A DNA stretch of 56,195 nucleotides from BM520 sp964474455 (GTDB lineage Bacteria > Bacteroidota > Bacteroidia > Bacteroidales > BM520). Position numbers and translations under genes: made by a program. Each line of letters begins with the position of its first letter. Within the stretch, counting starts at the first letter, position 1. The stretch covers positions 1-56,195 of the forward strand of contig CAYYSU010000014.1 in assembly GCA_964474455.1 (NCBI GenBank), written 5' to 3'. This document shows positions 8,446-16,748 of this stretch, piece by piece. A model generated the notes under the pieces. It had not been told where the DNA came from and searched no databases. It was given only the letters and a program-made list of their open reading frames with translations.

Positions 8446-8473
8446 TGAGAGATGCACGACGGTGCGTCTCTAC
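8446..8473. repeat. REP-like palindrome, copy 4
   Basis: Arms GAGAGATGCAC and GTGCGTCTCTAC pair around GACG with one inner mismatch. The outer CTCTAC and inner GCAC/GTGC match the perfect copy at 6318-6345. Confidence 0.6.
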
Positions 8474-8504
8474 TAACAGATTGTGTCGTATAATCAAATT
8501 CTGA

Positions 8505-11228
8505 TTATTTATTGATAATAGCTGCCTGCGCTGCTGCCAGACGTGCTATGGGCACGCGGAATGGAGAGCAGCTAACGTAGTTCATGCCTGCGCGGTGGCA
8601 GAACTCTATTGAACTTGGCTCTCCGCCATGCTCACCACAGATACCGATCTTCAGATCTTTGCGTGTGCGGCGACCTCTTTCAACACCCATGTTAATGAGC
8701 TGCCCTACGCCTTCCTGGTCGAGGACCTGGAATGGGTCGTGCTTGAGGATATTCTTCTCAAGATATATAGGCAGGAACATACCGGCATCATCTCTAGAGT
8801 ATCCGAAGGTCATCTGAGTAAGGTCATTGGTTCCGAAGCTGAAGAATTCAGCGCTCTCGGCAATCTGGTCTGCAATAAGAGTAGCGCGTGGGATTTCAAT
8901 CATGGTACCAACCAGATACTCGATTTTATCGTTACGCTCAGCGAAGATTTTGTCTATTGTTTGGCGAACGATATTTTCCTGCATCTTCATCTCTTCGATA
9001 GTACCGGTGAGAGGAATCATGATTTCAGGATAAGCTTTGATGCCTTTAACTTTGAGGTTCAACGCTGCTTCGATGATAGCCCGTGTCTGCATTTCTGAGA
9101 TTTCAGGATATGTGTTACCAAGACGACATCCGCGGTGGCCCAGCATAGGGTTAACTTCAGCCAGGTCATTAACCTTCTGCTGTACTTGTTCTATTGTGAG
9201 GCCCATTTCTTCAGCCATATCCTGCTGGTTCTTCTCTTCGTGAGGCACGAATTCATGCAGAGGTGGATCGAGCAGACGAACGGTAACAGGTAGATCATGC
9301 ATAGCTTCGAAGATACCTTCAAAATCTGCACGTTGGTAGGGGAGGATCTTTTCAAGAGCAACGCGACGGCCGGCTTCATTATCCGAAAGGATCATCTCGC
9401 GCATAGCCTTGATTCTTTCACCCTCGAAGAACATGTGCTCTGTGCGGCATAGACCAATACCTTGAGCGCCAAAATTACGTGCTACGGAAGAGTCATTTGG
9501 TGAGTCGGCATTTGTGCGAACAAGTAGTTTTGCGTACTTGTCGCAAAGCTCCATCAGTTCACCAAAATTACCGCTCAGTTCAGGGTCTATAGTCTTCACA
9601 TGCCCTTCATAAACCTGACCTGTAGAGCCGTTGAGAGATATCCATTCACCTTCTTTGTATGTCTTACCATCAACGTTCATGGATCTTGCCTTATAGTTTA
9701 TTTTAATTGCTCCGGCACCTGAGACACAGCATTTACCCATTCCGCGTGCAACAACAGCGGCGTGGGAAGTCATGCCACCACGAGCGGTAAGGATACCATT
9801 GGCATTATTCATGCCTTCGAGGTCTTCAGGAGAAGTCTCAATACGTACAAGTATTGCATTATCGAATTTTGTTGCTTCATCAGCATGGAAAACGATCTGG
9901 CCAGTGGCAGCACCCGGAGAAGCGGGAAGGCCTTTTGTAATGCTTGTTGCATCTTCCAGTGCCTGCTTTTCAAATACAGGGTGGAGAAGCTCGTCAAGTC
10001 TGTTAGGCTTAACACTTAGGATAGCAGTCTCTTCGTCTATCATTCCTTCTTTCAGCATTTCCATAGCAATGCGTACCATGGCAGCACCGGTACGTTTACC
10101 GCTACGAGTCTGAAGTATCCATAGTTTGCCTTCCTGGATTGTGAACTCGAGATCCTGCATATCGCGATAGTGCTGTTCGAGTTTTTTTTGAGTTTCATCA
10201 AGTTGCTTATATAACTCAGGCATTGTCTCTTCAAGAGAAGGGTAGTTTGCTGCACGATCTTCTTCAGTAACGTTAGCAAGTTCAGCCCATCTCAGCGATC
10301 CTTCTTTGGTGATCTGCTGTGGAGTACGTGTTCCTGCCACAACGTCTTCGCCCTGAGCATCAATGAGGTATTCACCATTGAAAATGTTTTCACCTGTTGC
10401 TGCGTCACGTGTGAAAGCCACACCTGTAGCAGAGCTTGCACCCATGTTACCGTATACCATAGCCTGTACGTTTACAGCAGTACCCCATTCGTCAGGAATA
10501 CTTTCAAGCTTGCGGTACAGAATTGCACGATCGTTGTTCCAGCTATCAAAAACAGCTGTTATAGAACCCCAGAGTTGTTCCCATGGATCTGTGGGGAAAC
10601 TTCTGCCTGTCTGTGCTTTAACAGCAGCCTTAAATCTTGCAACAAGAATCTTAAGGTCTTCAACAGTAAGATCAGTATCTAATTCAACACCTTTTTCTTC
10701 CTTCATCTCTTCGATGAGTACTTCAAAAGGATCTTGCTCTTCTTTTGAAGCGGGTTTCATATCCATAACTACATCACCGTACATCTGTATAAAACGGCGG
10801 TAAGAATCCCATGCGAAACGATCGTTTCCTGATTTTTTAGCTATGCCGGCAACAGCCTCGTCGTTGAGGCCCAGGTTGAGGACAGTATCCATCATACCGG
10901 GCATGGAAGCACGGGAACCGGAGCGAACAGATACCAGAAGTGGGTTATCTTTATCTCCAAACTTAGCATCCATGATGCTTTCCTGTAGCGCAATAGCAGC
11001 TTCAACTTCTGGTTTCAGCATCTTTATCACCGCTTCTTTACCAAGCTTGTTGTAGTCAGTGCAAACTTCAGTGGTAATGGTGAAGCCCGGAGGAACGGGA
11101 ACACCAATAAGGTTCATTTCAGCCAGGTTGGCACCTTTTCCACCCAGCAAGTTTTTCATCTCTGCTTTACCTTCTGCTTTACCAGCGCCGAAGGTATAAA
11201 CATTCTTGCGATTCTTTTCCTGATTCAT
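8505..11228 (-). CDS. ppdK: Pyruvate, phosphate dikinase
   Basis: A 907-residue, full-length PPDK (EC 2.7.9.1), which interconverts pyruvate + ATP + phosphate and PEP + AMP + pyrophosphate. The N-terminal ATP-grasp domain has LLGGKGANLAEM and SVRSGSRASMPGMMDTVLNL. The swivelling phosphohistidine domain has GGMTSHAAVVARGMGKCCVS with the catalytic His at about residue 489. The C-terminal PEP-binding barrel has GIGLCRTEHMFF, SFGTNDLTQMTFGYSRDD and the IGICGEHGG loop with the catalytic Cys. With pckA next door it covers the PEP node; the pyrophosphate-dependent enzyme is common in anaerobes. Unusually for this phylum, a full Shine-Dalgarno AAAGGAGG sits 6 bp before the ATG. The first ATG fits the family start. 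Confidence 0.97.
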   Translation of the reverse strand: MNQEKNRKNVYTFGAGKAEGKAEMKNLLGGKGANLAEMNLIGVPVPPGFTITTEVCTDYNKLGKEAVIKMLKPEVEAAIALQESIMDAKFGDKDNPLLVSVRSGSRASMPGMMDTVLNLGLNDEAVAGIAKKSGNDRFAWDSYRRFIQMYGDVVMDMKPASKEEQDPFEVLIEEMKEEKGVELDTDLTVEDLKILVARFKAAVKAQTGRSFPTDPWEQLWGSITAVFDSWNNDRAILYRKLESIPDEWGTAVNVQAMVYGNMGASSATGVAFTRDAATGENIFNGEYLIDAQGEDVVAGTRTPQQITKEGSLRWAELANVTEEDRAANYPSLEETMPELYKQLDETQKKLEQHYRDMQDLEFTIQEGKLWILQTRSGKRTGAAMVRIAMEMLKEGMIDEETAILSVKPNRLDELLHPVFEKQALEDATSITKGLPASPGAATGQIVFHADEATKFDNAILVRIETSPEDLEGMNNANGILTARGGMTSHAAVVARGMGKCCVSGAGAIKINYKARSMNVDGKTYKEGEWISLNGSTGQVYEGHVKTIDPELSGNFGELMELCDKYAKLLVRTNADSPNDSSVARNFGAQGIGLCRTEHMFFEGERIKAMREMILSDNEAGRRVALEKILPYQRADFEGIFEAMHDLPVTVRLLDPPLHEFVPHEEKNQQDMAEEMGLTIEQVQQKVNDLAEVNPMLGHRGCRLGNTYPEISEMQTRAIIEAALNLKVKGIKAYPEIMIPLTGTIEEMKMQENIVRQTIDKIFAERNDKIEYLVGTMIEIPRATLIADQIAESAEFFSFGTNDLTQMTFGYSRDDAGMFLPIYLEKNILKHDPFQVLDQEGVGQLINMGVERGRRTRKDLKIGICGEHGGEPSSIEFCHRAGMNYVSCSPFRVPIARLAAAQAAIINK

Positions 11229-11234
11229 TTGAAT

Positions 11235-11242
11235 CCTCCTTT
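11235..11242 (-). promoter_or_regulatory. Strong Shine-Dalgarno site of ppdK
   Basis: AAAGGAGG on the minus strand, six bases before the ATG, is a full match to the usual anti-SD. Other gene starts examined here (for example rpe, rlmH and the lysine reductase) lack one. Confidence 0.75.
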
Positions 11243-11301
11243 AATTATGATTATAAATTATTGTCAATCAATACAATAGCGTAAAAAAACTATTGGGAGG
11301 A

Positions 11302-11309
11302 CAAAGATA
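11302..11309 (-). promoter_or_regulatory. Possible -7 box of ppdK promoter
   Basis: TAtcTTTG on the minus strand, 73 bp before the start codon, matches the Bacteroidota -7 element. No TTG is at the expected spacing, so support is partial. It would give a leader of about 65-70 nt holding the Shine-Dalgarno site. Confidence 0.4.
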
Positions 11310-11447
11310 TGAAATTTCATGCGATTATAATTAATAAATTGTTATTCGTTGTACCTTATATTAACCGCAATCGTTTTTAGAAGAAAAAATATCATCTGGT
11401 ATGGGTTCGTTTTTGCCTGTTTCTGCATTAACAGGAAAATAAGTGTT

Positions 11448-12182
11448 ATGAAAAAGGGTGAAAAAACAGAAAATTGTGATTCAACAGTTATCAAAGGGAT
11501 TTTTCATTATTGTAACAGATGGTGCGCGCGTTGTGCCTTTACCAAACGATGTGATAATTTTATCCAAAAGGAGGTGGAATCATTATTCTCGGATGCCCCT
11601 GCTGAAGGTGAGGATGACCTGTCGACGTTGATGGAGTTTATTGATTCTATGATGCAGGAAACAGATTGCACAATAGAGATTATTCCTGTGGAAATAAATG
11701 ATGCTTCTGGGGAGTTGCCGGATGTAAAAATGCTAATGAATCATCCTATGTATAAAAGAGCAGTATTTTGTCATGATTTGATGTTTGATTGGCTGAACCA
11801 GGCAGAGCCATTCCTGGATAATATTATTAATGGAATATCTTTTTTAGAAAAAACAGAAATAGTTGCCAATGCTGTGGAGGTGATTCAATGGAACCGACCT
11901 CTTTTGTTATCTAAAATATATCGGGCGCTATCAGAGAATGGTGAATATAAAACGGATATTAACGTGGATGCAAATGGAAGTATGAAGGTAGCTCTTGTGG
12001 CTATCGATGATCTTTTTAATGCTTGGTGTGACATACTTACGGCGATTCCTCAAACGGAAAATATAGTCTTTGATATTCTTCAGCATCTGACTATTCTTAA
12101 GGATAAAATCAGAATTAAGTACCCCCTGGCAGAGTGTTTTATACGTCCGGGTTTCGATGAGTCAGAAAAATATTCAGCATAA
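11448..12182 (+). CDS. Hypothetical protein with an N-terminal four-cysteine motif
   Basis: I do not recognise a named family. The frame opens at 11349, but the first 33 codons look like leader; the ATG at 11448 (MKKGEKTENCDS) gives a 244-residue soluble protein. Residues 22-35 form C-X3-C-X2-C-X5-C (CNRWCARCAFTKRC), a likely zinc or iron-sulfur site. The rest is acidic and predicted mostly helical (residues 45-235), with no signal peptide or membrane span. It lies between ppdK (divergent, 219 bp away) and the lysine-ketoglutarate reductase gene (76 bp downstream, same strand), which has its own -7 box, so an operon is not certain. A role in metal or redox sensing is only a guess from the Cys motif. 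Confidence 0.7.
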   Translation: MKKGEKTENCDSTVIKGIFHYCNRWCARCAFTKRCDNFIQKEVESLFSDAPAEGEDDLSTLMEFIDSMMQETDCTIEIIPVEINDASGELPDVKMLMNHPMYKRAVFCHDLMFDWLNQAEPFLDNIINGISFLEKTEIVANAVEVIQWNRPLLLSKIYRALSENGEYKTDINVDANGSMKVALVAIDDLFNAWCDILTAIPQTENIVFDILQHLTILKDKIRIKYPLAECFIRPGFDESEKYSA

Positions 12183-12225
12183 TAATATGATATATCGGAG
12201 TATTTTTTTTATTTGAAAAAAAGGT

Positions 12226-12233
12226 TAAGTTTG
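12226..12233 (+). promoter_or_regulatory. -7 box before the lysine-ketoglutarate reductase gene
   Basis: TAagTTTG matches the Bacteroidota -7 element and lies 25 bp before the ATG. The -33 region is T-rich without a clear TTG. Confidence 0.4.
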
Positions 12234-12258
12234 CCACTCTCATAAAAATTATATTACG

Positions 12259-13569
12259 ATGAATAAAACATTTGGTATTCGACATGAAGATAAATATGCT
12301 CTCGAACGTAGAGTAGCAATAATTCCTTCGCACCTGAAGAAGTTGATTGATAATGGCCTTAAGGCAGTGGTAGAATCATCCGCCAAGAGGGTGTTTACAG
12401 ATAGCTCTTTTAAGGATGCAGGTGCTGAAATCAATGACAACCTGGAGGAGTGTGATGTGATTTTTGGTGTGAAAGAGATGCCTTTGTCATTGTTTGAAAA
12501 GGATAAGACCTATATATTTTTCTCGCATGTGATAAAAGGACAGTCTTACAATATGCCAATGCTTAAGCGTATGATGGATCGTGGTGCCAATCTTATTGAT
12601 TATGAGAAGGTGACCGATGAAATGGGTCGAAGGTTAATATTCTTTGGTCGCTTTGCCGGTTTGGCAGGTATGATCAACAGCCTTTGGTCGTTGGGCATGC
12701 GATATGAAAAGATGGGTATAGACACGCCATTTAATACACTTAAACAGTCGCATAAATATAGCTCTTTAGCGGAAGCTCAAGAAGCTATTTCCCAAGTTGG
12801 GATGGCTATAGCAAAGGATGGATTGCCTGACGCGATAACACCATTAACTTTTGGGATAACAGGGTATGGTAATGTTGCCAAAGGAGCTCAGGAGATATTG
12901 AACCTGTTACCTGTCATGGAGATTACTCCGGATCAGTTGGTGGCATTGCGTGACAATGATAATCTCCCGAATAATCTGGTATATAAAACTGTCTTTATGG
13001 AGAAGGATATTTCTGTTCATAAAGTGACACCGGAAGAGTTTGATCTGGAGAACTATTACGCTCATCCTGAGGAGTATGATAATGCCTTCGAGCGTTATAT
13101 ACCACATATTTCATGTTTGATGAACTGCATGTACTGGGATGACAGATATCCGAGAATTGTGACGAAGAAATATCTTAAAGATCAGGCTCAAGCCGGTGGT
13201 ATGAAGCTGACAGTGATTGGCGATGTGACGTGTGACCCTGATGGCTCTATTGAGTGTACGCATAAAGGTACCGAGATAGAAGATCCTGTATTTATATACA
13301 ACCCTATTTCCGGCGACCCCACCAGCGGCTTCGCAGGAGAGGGTGTTTTGGTAATGTCAGTGGATATTCTTCCCAGTGAACTTCCCAAAGAGTCTTCCGA
13401 AGCCTTCAGTAACGCCCTGAGGCCATATGTGAAGAAAATCATTACCTGTGATTATGGTATTAGTTTTAATGAATTGGATCTTCCCGCTCCAATAAAAAGG
13501 GCTATGATCTTACATAAAGGTAAATTAACACCTGATTATGAGTATCTGAAGGAGTATGTTGAGTGTTAA
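12259..13569 (+). CDS. Lysine-ketoglutarate reductase-like protein (saccharopine-forming)
   Basis: A 436-residue protein of the AlaDH/PNT-N fold, resembling the N-terminal half of the eukaryotic bifunctional enzyme AASS. The N-terminal domain has the family start FGIRHEDKYALERRVAIIPS, then ECDVIFGVKEMP and YIFFSHVIKGQSYNMPML; the Rossmann domain has ITPLTFGITGYGNVAKGAQE at about residues 193-212. In AASS this half condenses lysine and 2-oxoglutarate to saccharopine with NADPH (EC 1.5.1.8). The matching saccharopine dehydrogenase is encoded at 36368, beyond the giant adhesin locus, which supports the assignment. Cytoplasmic. An alanine-dehydrogenase label is possible from automatic annotation but fits less well. 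Confidence 0.85.
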   Translation: MNKTFGIRHEDKYALERRVAIIPSHLKKLIDNGLKAVVESSAKRVFTDSSFKDAGAEINDNLEECDVIFGVKEMPLSLFEKDKTYIFFSHVIKGQSYNMPMLKRMMDRGANLIDYEKVTDEMGRRLIFFGRFAGLAGMINSLWSLGMRYEKMGIDTPFNTLKQSHKYSSLAEAQEAISQVGMAIAKDGLPDAITPLTFGITGYGNVAKGAQEILNLLPVMEITPDQLVALRDNDNLPNNLVYKTVFMEKDISVHKVTPEEFDLENYYAHPEEYDNAFERYIPHISCLMNCMYWDDRYPRIVTKKYLKDQAQAGGMKLTVIGDVTCDPDGSIECTHKGTEIEDPVFIYNPISGDPTSGFAGEGVLVMSVDILPSELPKESSEAFSNALRPYVKKIITCDYGISFNELDLPAPIKRAMILHKGKLTPDYEYLKEYVEC

Positions 13570-13736
13570 TTTTTTAGATTAATATATATATATTTGCTTA
13601 GGATTTTTTTTTAGTTTTGTTTGATATTTATTGGTATCTTGTGTGGAAGATAAAAAATTGTTTTTCTAAAGTTTACTTGTAGGCTTTTGTTTTTACACAA
13701 TTTATTACAGTAATAACCATCTAACTAAGCAATAAT

Positions 13737-16652
13737 ATGACTATTATTTTTCACAAAAGGCCTTACAACTCTTTTATTATTTGGGTATTATTTTTGTTAA
13801 TATTTTCTCAGTCAACATCTTATGCACAAAACTGCGCTGTTAATTCAGGTGCTGATGAAACAATTTGTGCAAATGAGAATTTGTTTTTAAATGGTTCAAA
13901 ATCGGGTCTTTTTAACGGGGTCGGAGAAACAATGTGGACTCAGGTAGGAGGCCCTACAGTTACGATTCTAGAACCTGAGAGTCTTACTACAGAAGTAACA
14001 AACTTTCTTGGAGGAAATACATATGTTTTTCGTTTATCAACGAATTGCTTAGATGGATCTTATATTTATCAGGATGTAACAAAAAATGTTCTCGCAGTTA
14101 GTAACGCTAATGCAGGTCCTGATGCAACCTATTGCCCAAACGAGTCGTCGTTTATGGCAGCAAATACTCTTTTATCCGGGGAAACTGGTGAATGGAGTGG
14201 TGGTGGTGCAGGTATATCGGTTAATAATATAAACTCTCCGTTATCATCTATAACAATGGATCCGGGTAGTTCTGGATCTGCAACATTTACATGGACTGTT
14301 ACGAACACAAATGGATGTTCTTCTTCCGATCAGGTTGTAATCACCAACCGCGGTGGGCAGCCGATTAGTGCAGGTGAAGATCAAACATTGTCTCATTGTT
14401 ATTCCAGTACTCAGAGTACGCAGCTAAATGGATCGTACGCTGGCACCGGTATTGATGGTCAAATAGGACTATGGGGTATAATCTCAGGTCCCAATATTCC
14501 GAATATCCAAAATCAAAACCAAAATAACTCCCTTATAACGAATTTGATTGAGGGGGAATATACATTTCGATGGACTGTTATGGGTCCATGTGTTAGTGGT
14601 TATGATGAAGTCACCATTTTTGTGCCTGCACCTACTGCAGATATTACCAGCGCCAACGCCGGTTCTGACCAGCAATTTTGTGATAATACCATTACAACAA
14701 CTGTCCTGTCGGGAAATACACCTCAGTTTGTGAATGAGACTGTTTTGTGGGAGCAGATTAGTGGCCCCGAAGTGACTATTGTAAACCCCAATAGTACTGT
14801 AACACAGGTTACTGGGCTTGTTAGCCCCAATACCTACCAATTCAGATATACCATTAATAATGTTGTTACAGTTTGTGATGATGAGGATATTATTCAATTA
14901 TCATATAATCCAACTCCTCCAACAATTTCCATTGATGTTACCGGAGACCAGATGTTTACTGGTTGTGACGAGAGTTTTATTGCTATACCATTTACTGCCG
15001 GAGGATCCGGAACATCAGAATACCGTATCATTTCCGGTCCTGATACACCGGGGCTTATATTTCCTACTGATTGGAATGGCACCGGATCTTCTCCTGTAAC
15101 CGTTACAGGACTTACTGCAATTGGTGTTTACGTTATTGAATTAAGAAGAAATACGGGACAGGGAGCTTCTTGCGGAAGTGTATATGATCAAATAAGTGTA
15201 ATTACTTCGCAGCGTCCTACTGTTTCTAATGCAGGAACCCTGTTGACTTTGGATTGTAATATTAATAAAGCAACCCTTATTGCTAATGATCCTGATGTTG
15301 GAGTTGGAACCTGGTCTCAGGTCAGTGGTCCTGGAAATGTCACCCTACTTAATACTCATTGCGAGGAACTATATATAGAAAATCTTGATAATGGCTTATA
15401 CACTTTTCAATGGTTGATTAGTGGTGGCCCCAATTGTCCTGAAGAAACTGATCAGGTTACCGTTCTTGTATCTGATGACACACCTACGGCTGTTTCTGCC
15501 GGAGATGATCAGACAATTTGTTATGGTAGCCCATTCTTTCTGGATGCTGATCCTCCAACATATATTTTTGAACTGGGAACATGGTCTTCCACCTCTGGTG
15601 AAGTCTCTTTTGCCAATGAAAATTCTCCTACTACCCAGGTGTTCGGTATGTTAGAGAATACTTCCTATCCTTTTAAATGGACTATTGAAAACGGCTGTGG
15701 TACTGCTTCTTCAGTTGTTCTGATTACCACATCAGACTCTCAAGGGCCAATTGCATCTGATGCCGGTGCTGATCAATGTTTGGAGTCAGGGACGACCTCA
15801 TTTACAATGAGTGCCAATGACCCGTCCCCCGGGACAGGCCAATGGGTGCAGCTTACAGGACCCGTAACAGTAACGGTTACAAATAGTAGCCTTCAAACTA
15901 CAACGATGTCTGACGCTATTGATGGAATATACACTTTTGAGTGGCAGATAAATAGTGGCGAATGTTTCCCCTCACGTGATACTGTTATGATAACTATTAG
16001 CGATCCTGTTACTGCGGCTGATGCAGGATCAGATCAGATTGTTTGTGGCTATAGTGCAACATTATCAGCGAATAATGCAATAGTTGGTGTGGGTGAATGG
16101 GCTCAGATATCAGGTAATGCAGGAGTCATCATAGCAAACACTGCAAGTGCTACCACTGAAGTATCAAATTTATCTCCCGGAGTATATAATTTTACCTGGA
16201 CGATAACCAATGGATCTTGTTCAGACAGTGATACCGTTAAGCTTTTTGTATCTAATGAAGTACCTTCAATTGCAGACGCAGGAGTTGATTTTGATGTTTG
16301 CGGGCTAAGTACTATAACAATGAGTGCTACTGCTCCTGTTAGTGGTTCGGGATTCTGGTCTTTTGTGAGCGGACCCAATACCCCTGTTTTTACAACTCCG
16401 GACTCTCCGATATCTTCGGTAACAGGCCTTATAACGGGAACGTACATTTTCCGTTGGACTGTTACTGGGGGCGTATATTGTCCTGTTTCATCGGATGACG
16501 TGGAGGTAACTGTTGTTCGTCTTGCTGATGCAGGCGATGACCAAAGTTATTGTGAAGCGATTACCTCTGTACAATTGACAGGCACTACTGCCAGTATGGG
16601 AACGTGGACACAATCAGGTACAATGCCTGCTGTAGCTACCATCATAACATAA
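13737..16652 (+). CDS. Giant T9SS repeat adhesin, N-terminal segment (ends at an in-frame stop)
   Basis: Starts with a signal peptide (hydrophobic IIWVLFLLIFSQSTSYAQ, cleavage near residue 31), then about ten beta-sandwich units of 90-100 residues with the pattern ADAGxDQxxC...L.A..P..GxGxW...SGP.......TTxVxGLxxGxYxFxWTIxNGxC, related to PKD/REJ-like domains. The frame stops at TAA 16650-16652 in the middle of a unit (...VATIIT, stop, SPNTAIASDL...), and the same frame goes on without loss of repeat pattern. I therefore read it as the 5' part of one long gene with a nonsense codon or sequence error. A long AT-rich spacer of 167 bp lies upstream, with TAtaTTTG (13589-13596) and TAgtTTTG (13612-13619) as possible promoter boxes, neither with a well-spaced TTG. 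Confidence 0.85.
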   Translation: MTIIFHKRPYNSFIIWVLFLLIFSQSTSYAQNCAVNSGADETICANENLFLNGSKSGLFNGVGETMWTQVGGPTVTILEPESLTTEVTNFLGGNTYVFRLSTNCLDGSYIYQDVTKNVLAVSNANAGPDATYCPNESSFMAANTLLSGETGEWSGGGAGISVNNINSPLSSITMDPGSSGSATFTWTVTNTNGCSSSDQVVITNRGGQPISAGEDQTLSHCYSSTQSTQLNGSYAGTGIDGQIGLWGIISGPNIPNIQNQNQNNSLITNLIEGEYTFRWTVMGPCVSGYDEVTIFVPAPTADITSANAGSDQQFCDNTITTTVLSGNTPQFVNETVLWEQISGPEVTIVNPNSTVTQVTGLVSPNTYQFRYTINNVVTVCDDEDIIQLSYNPTPPTISIDVTGDQMFTGCDESFIAIPFTAGGSGTSEYRIISGPDTPGLIFPTDWNGTGSSPVTVTGLTAIGVYVIELRRNTGQGASCGSVYDQISVITSQRPTVSNAGTLLTLDCNINKATLIANDPDVGVGTWSQVSGPGNVTLLNTHCEELYIENLDNGLYTFQWLISGGPNCPEETDQVTVLVSDDTPTAVSAGDDQTICYGSPFFLDADPPTYIFELGTWSSTSGEVSFANENSPTTQVFGMLENTSYPFKWTIENGCGTASSVVLITTSDSQGPIASDAGADQCLESGTTSFTMSANDPSPGTGQWVQLTGPVTVTVTNSSLQTTTMSDAIDGIYTFEWQINSGECFPSRDTVMITISDPVTAADAGSDQIVCGYSATLSANNAIVGVGEWAQISGNAGVIIANTASATTEVSNLSPGVYNFTWTITNGSCSDSDTVKLFVSNEVPSIADAGVDFDVCGLSTITMSATAPVSGSGFWSFVSGPNTPVFTTPDSPISSVTGLITGTYIFRWTVTGGVYCPVSSDDVEVTVVRLADAGDDQSYCEAITSVQLTGTTASMGTWTQSGTMPAVATIIT

Positions 16653-16748
16653 TCTCCAAATACTGCTATTGCTTCAGATCTTGCCGCTTCTGGAGTATAT
16701 ACCTTTAAATATACCATAGCAGCCTCAGGATGTGCATCATCAGATGTT

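Larger units (their letters stand above)
8023..8504. other. Non-coding spacer between ppdK and pckA
   Basis: It carries the ppdK terminator (8350-8384), a REP-like palindrome (8446-8473) and, near pckA, a possible -7 box (8070-8077, minus). A 90-codon minus-strand frame over 8138-8410 runs through the terminator and has no recognisable family, so I do not call it a gene. Confidence 0.6.

Noticed and set aside
6131..8473. Palindromes as CRISPR repeats
   Set aside because: Spacing is irregular, copies are diverged and there are no unique spacers of constant length or cas genes.
14484..16447. Antisense frames of 114-137 codons within the adhesin
   Set aside because: Shadows made by repetitive coding sequence on the plus strand; no independent features.
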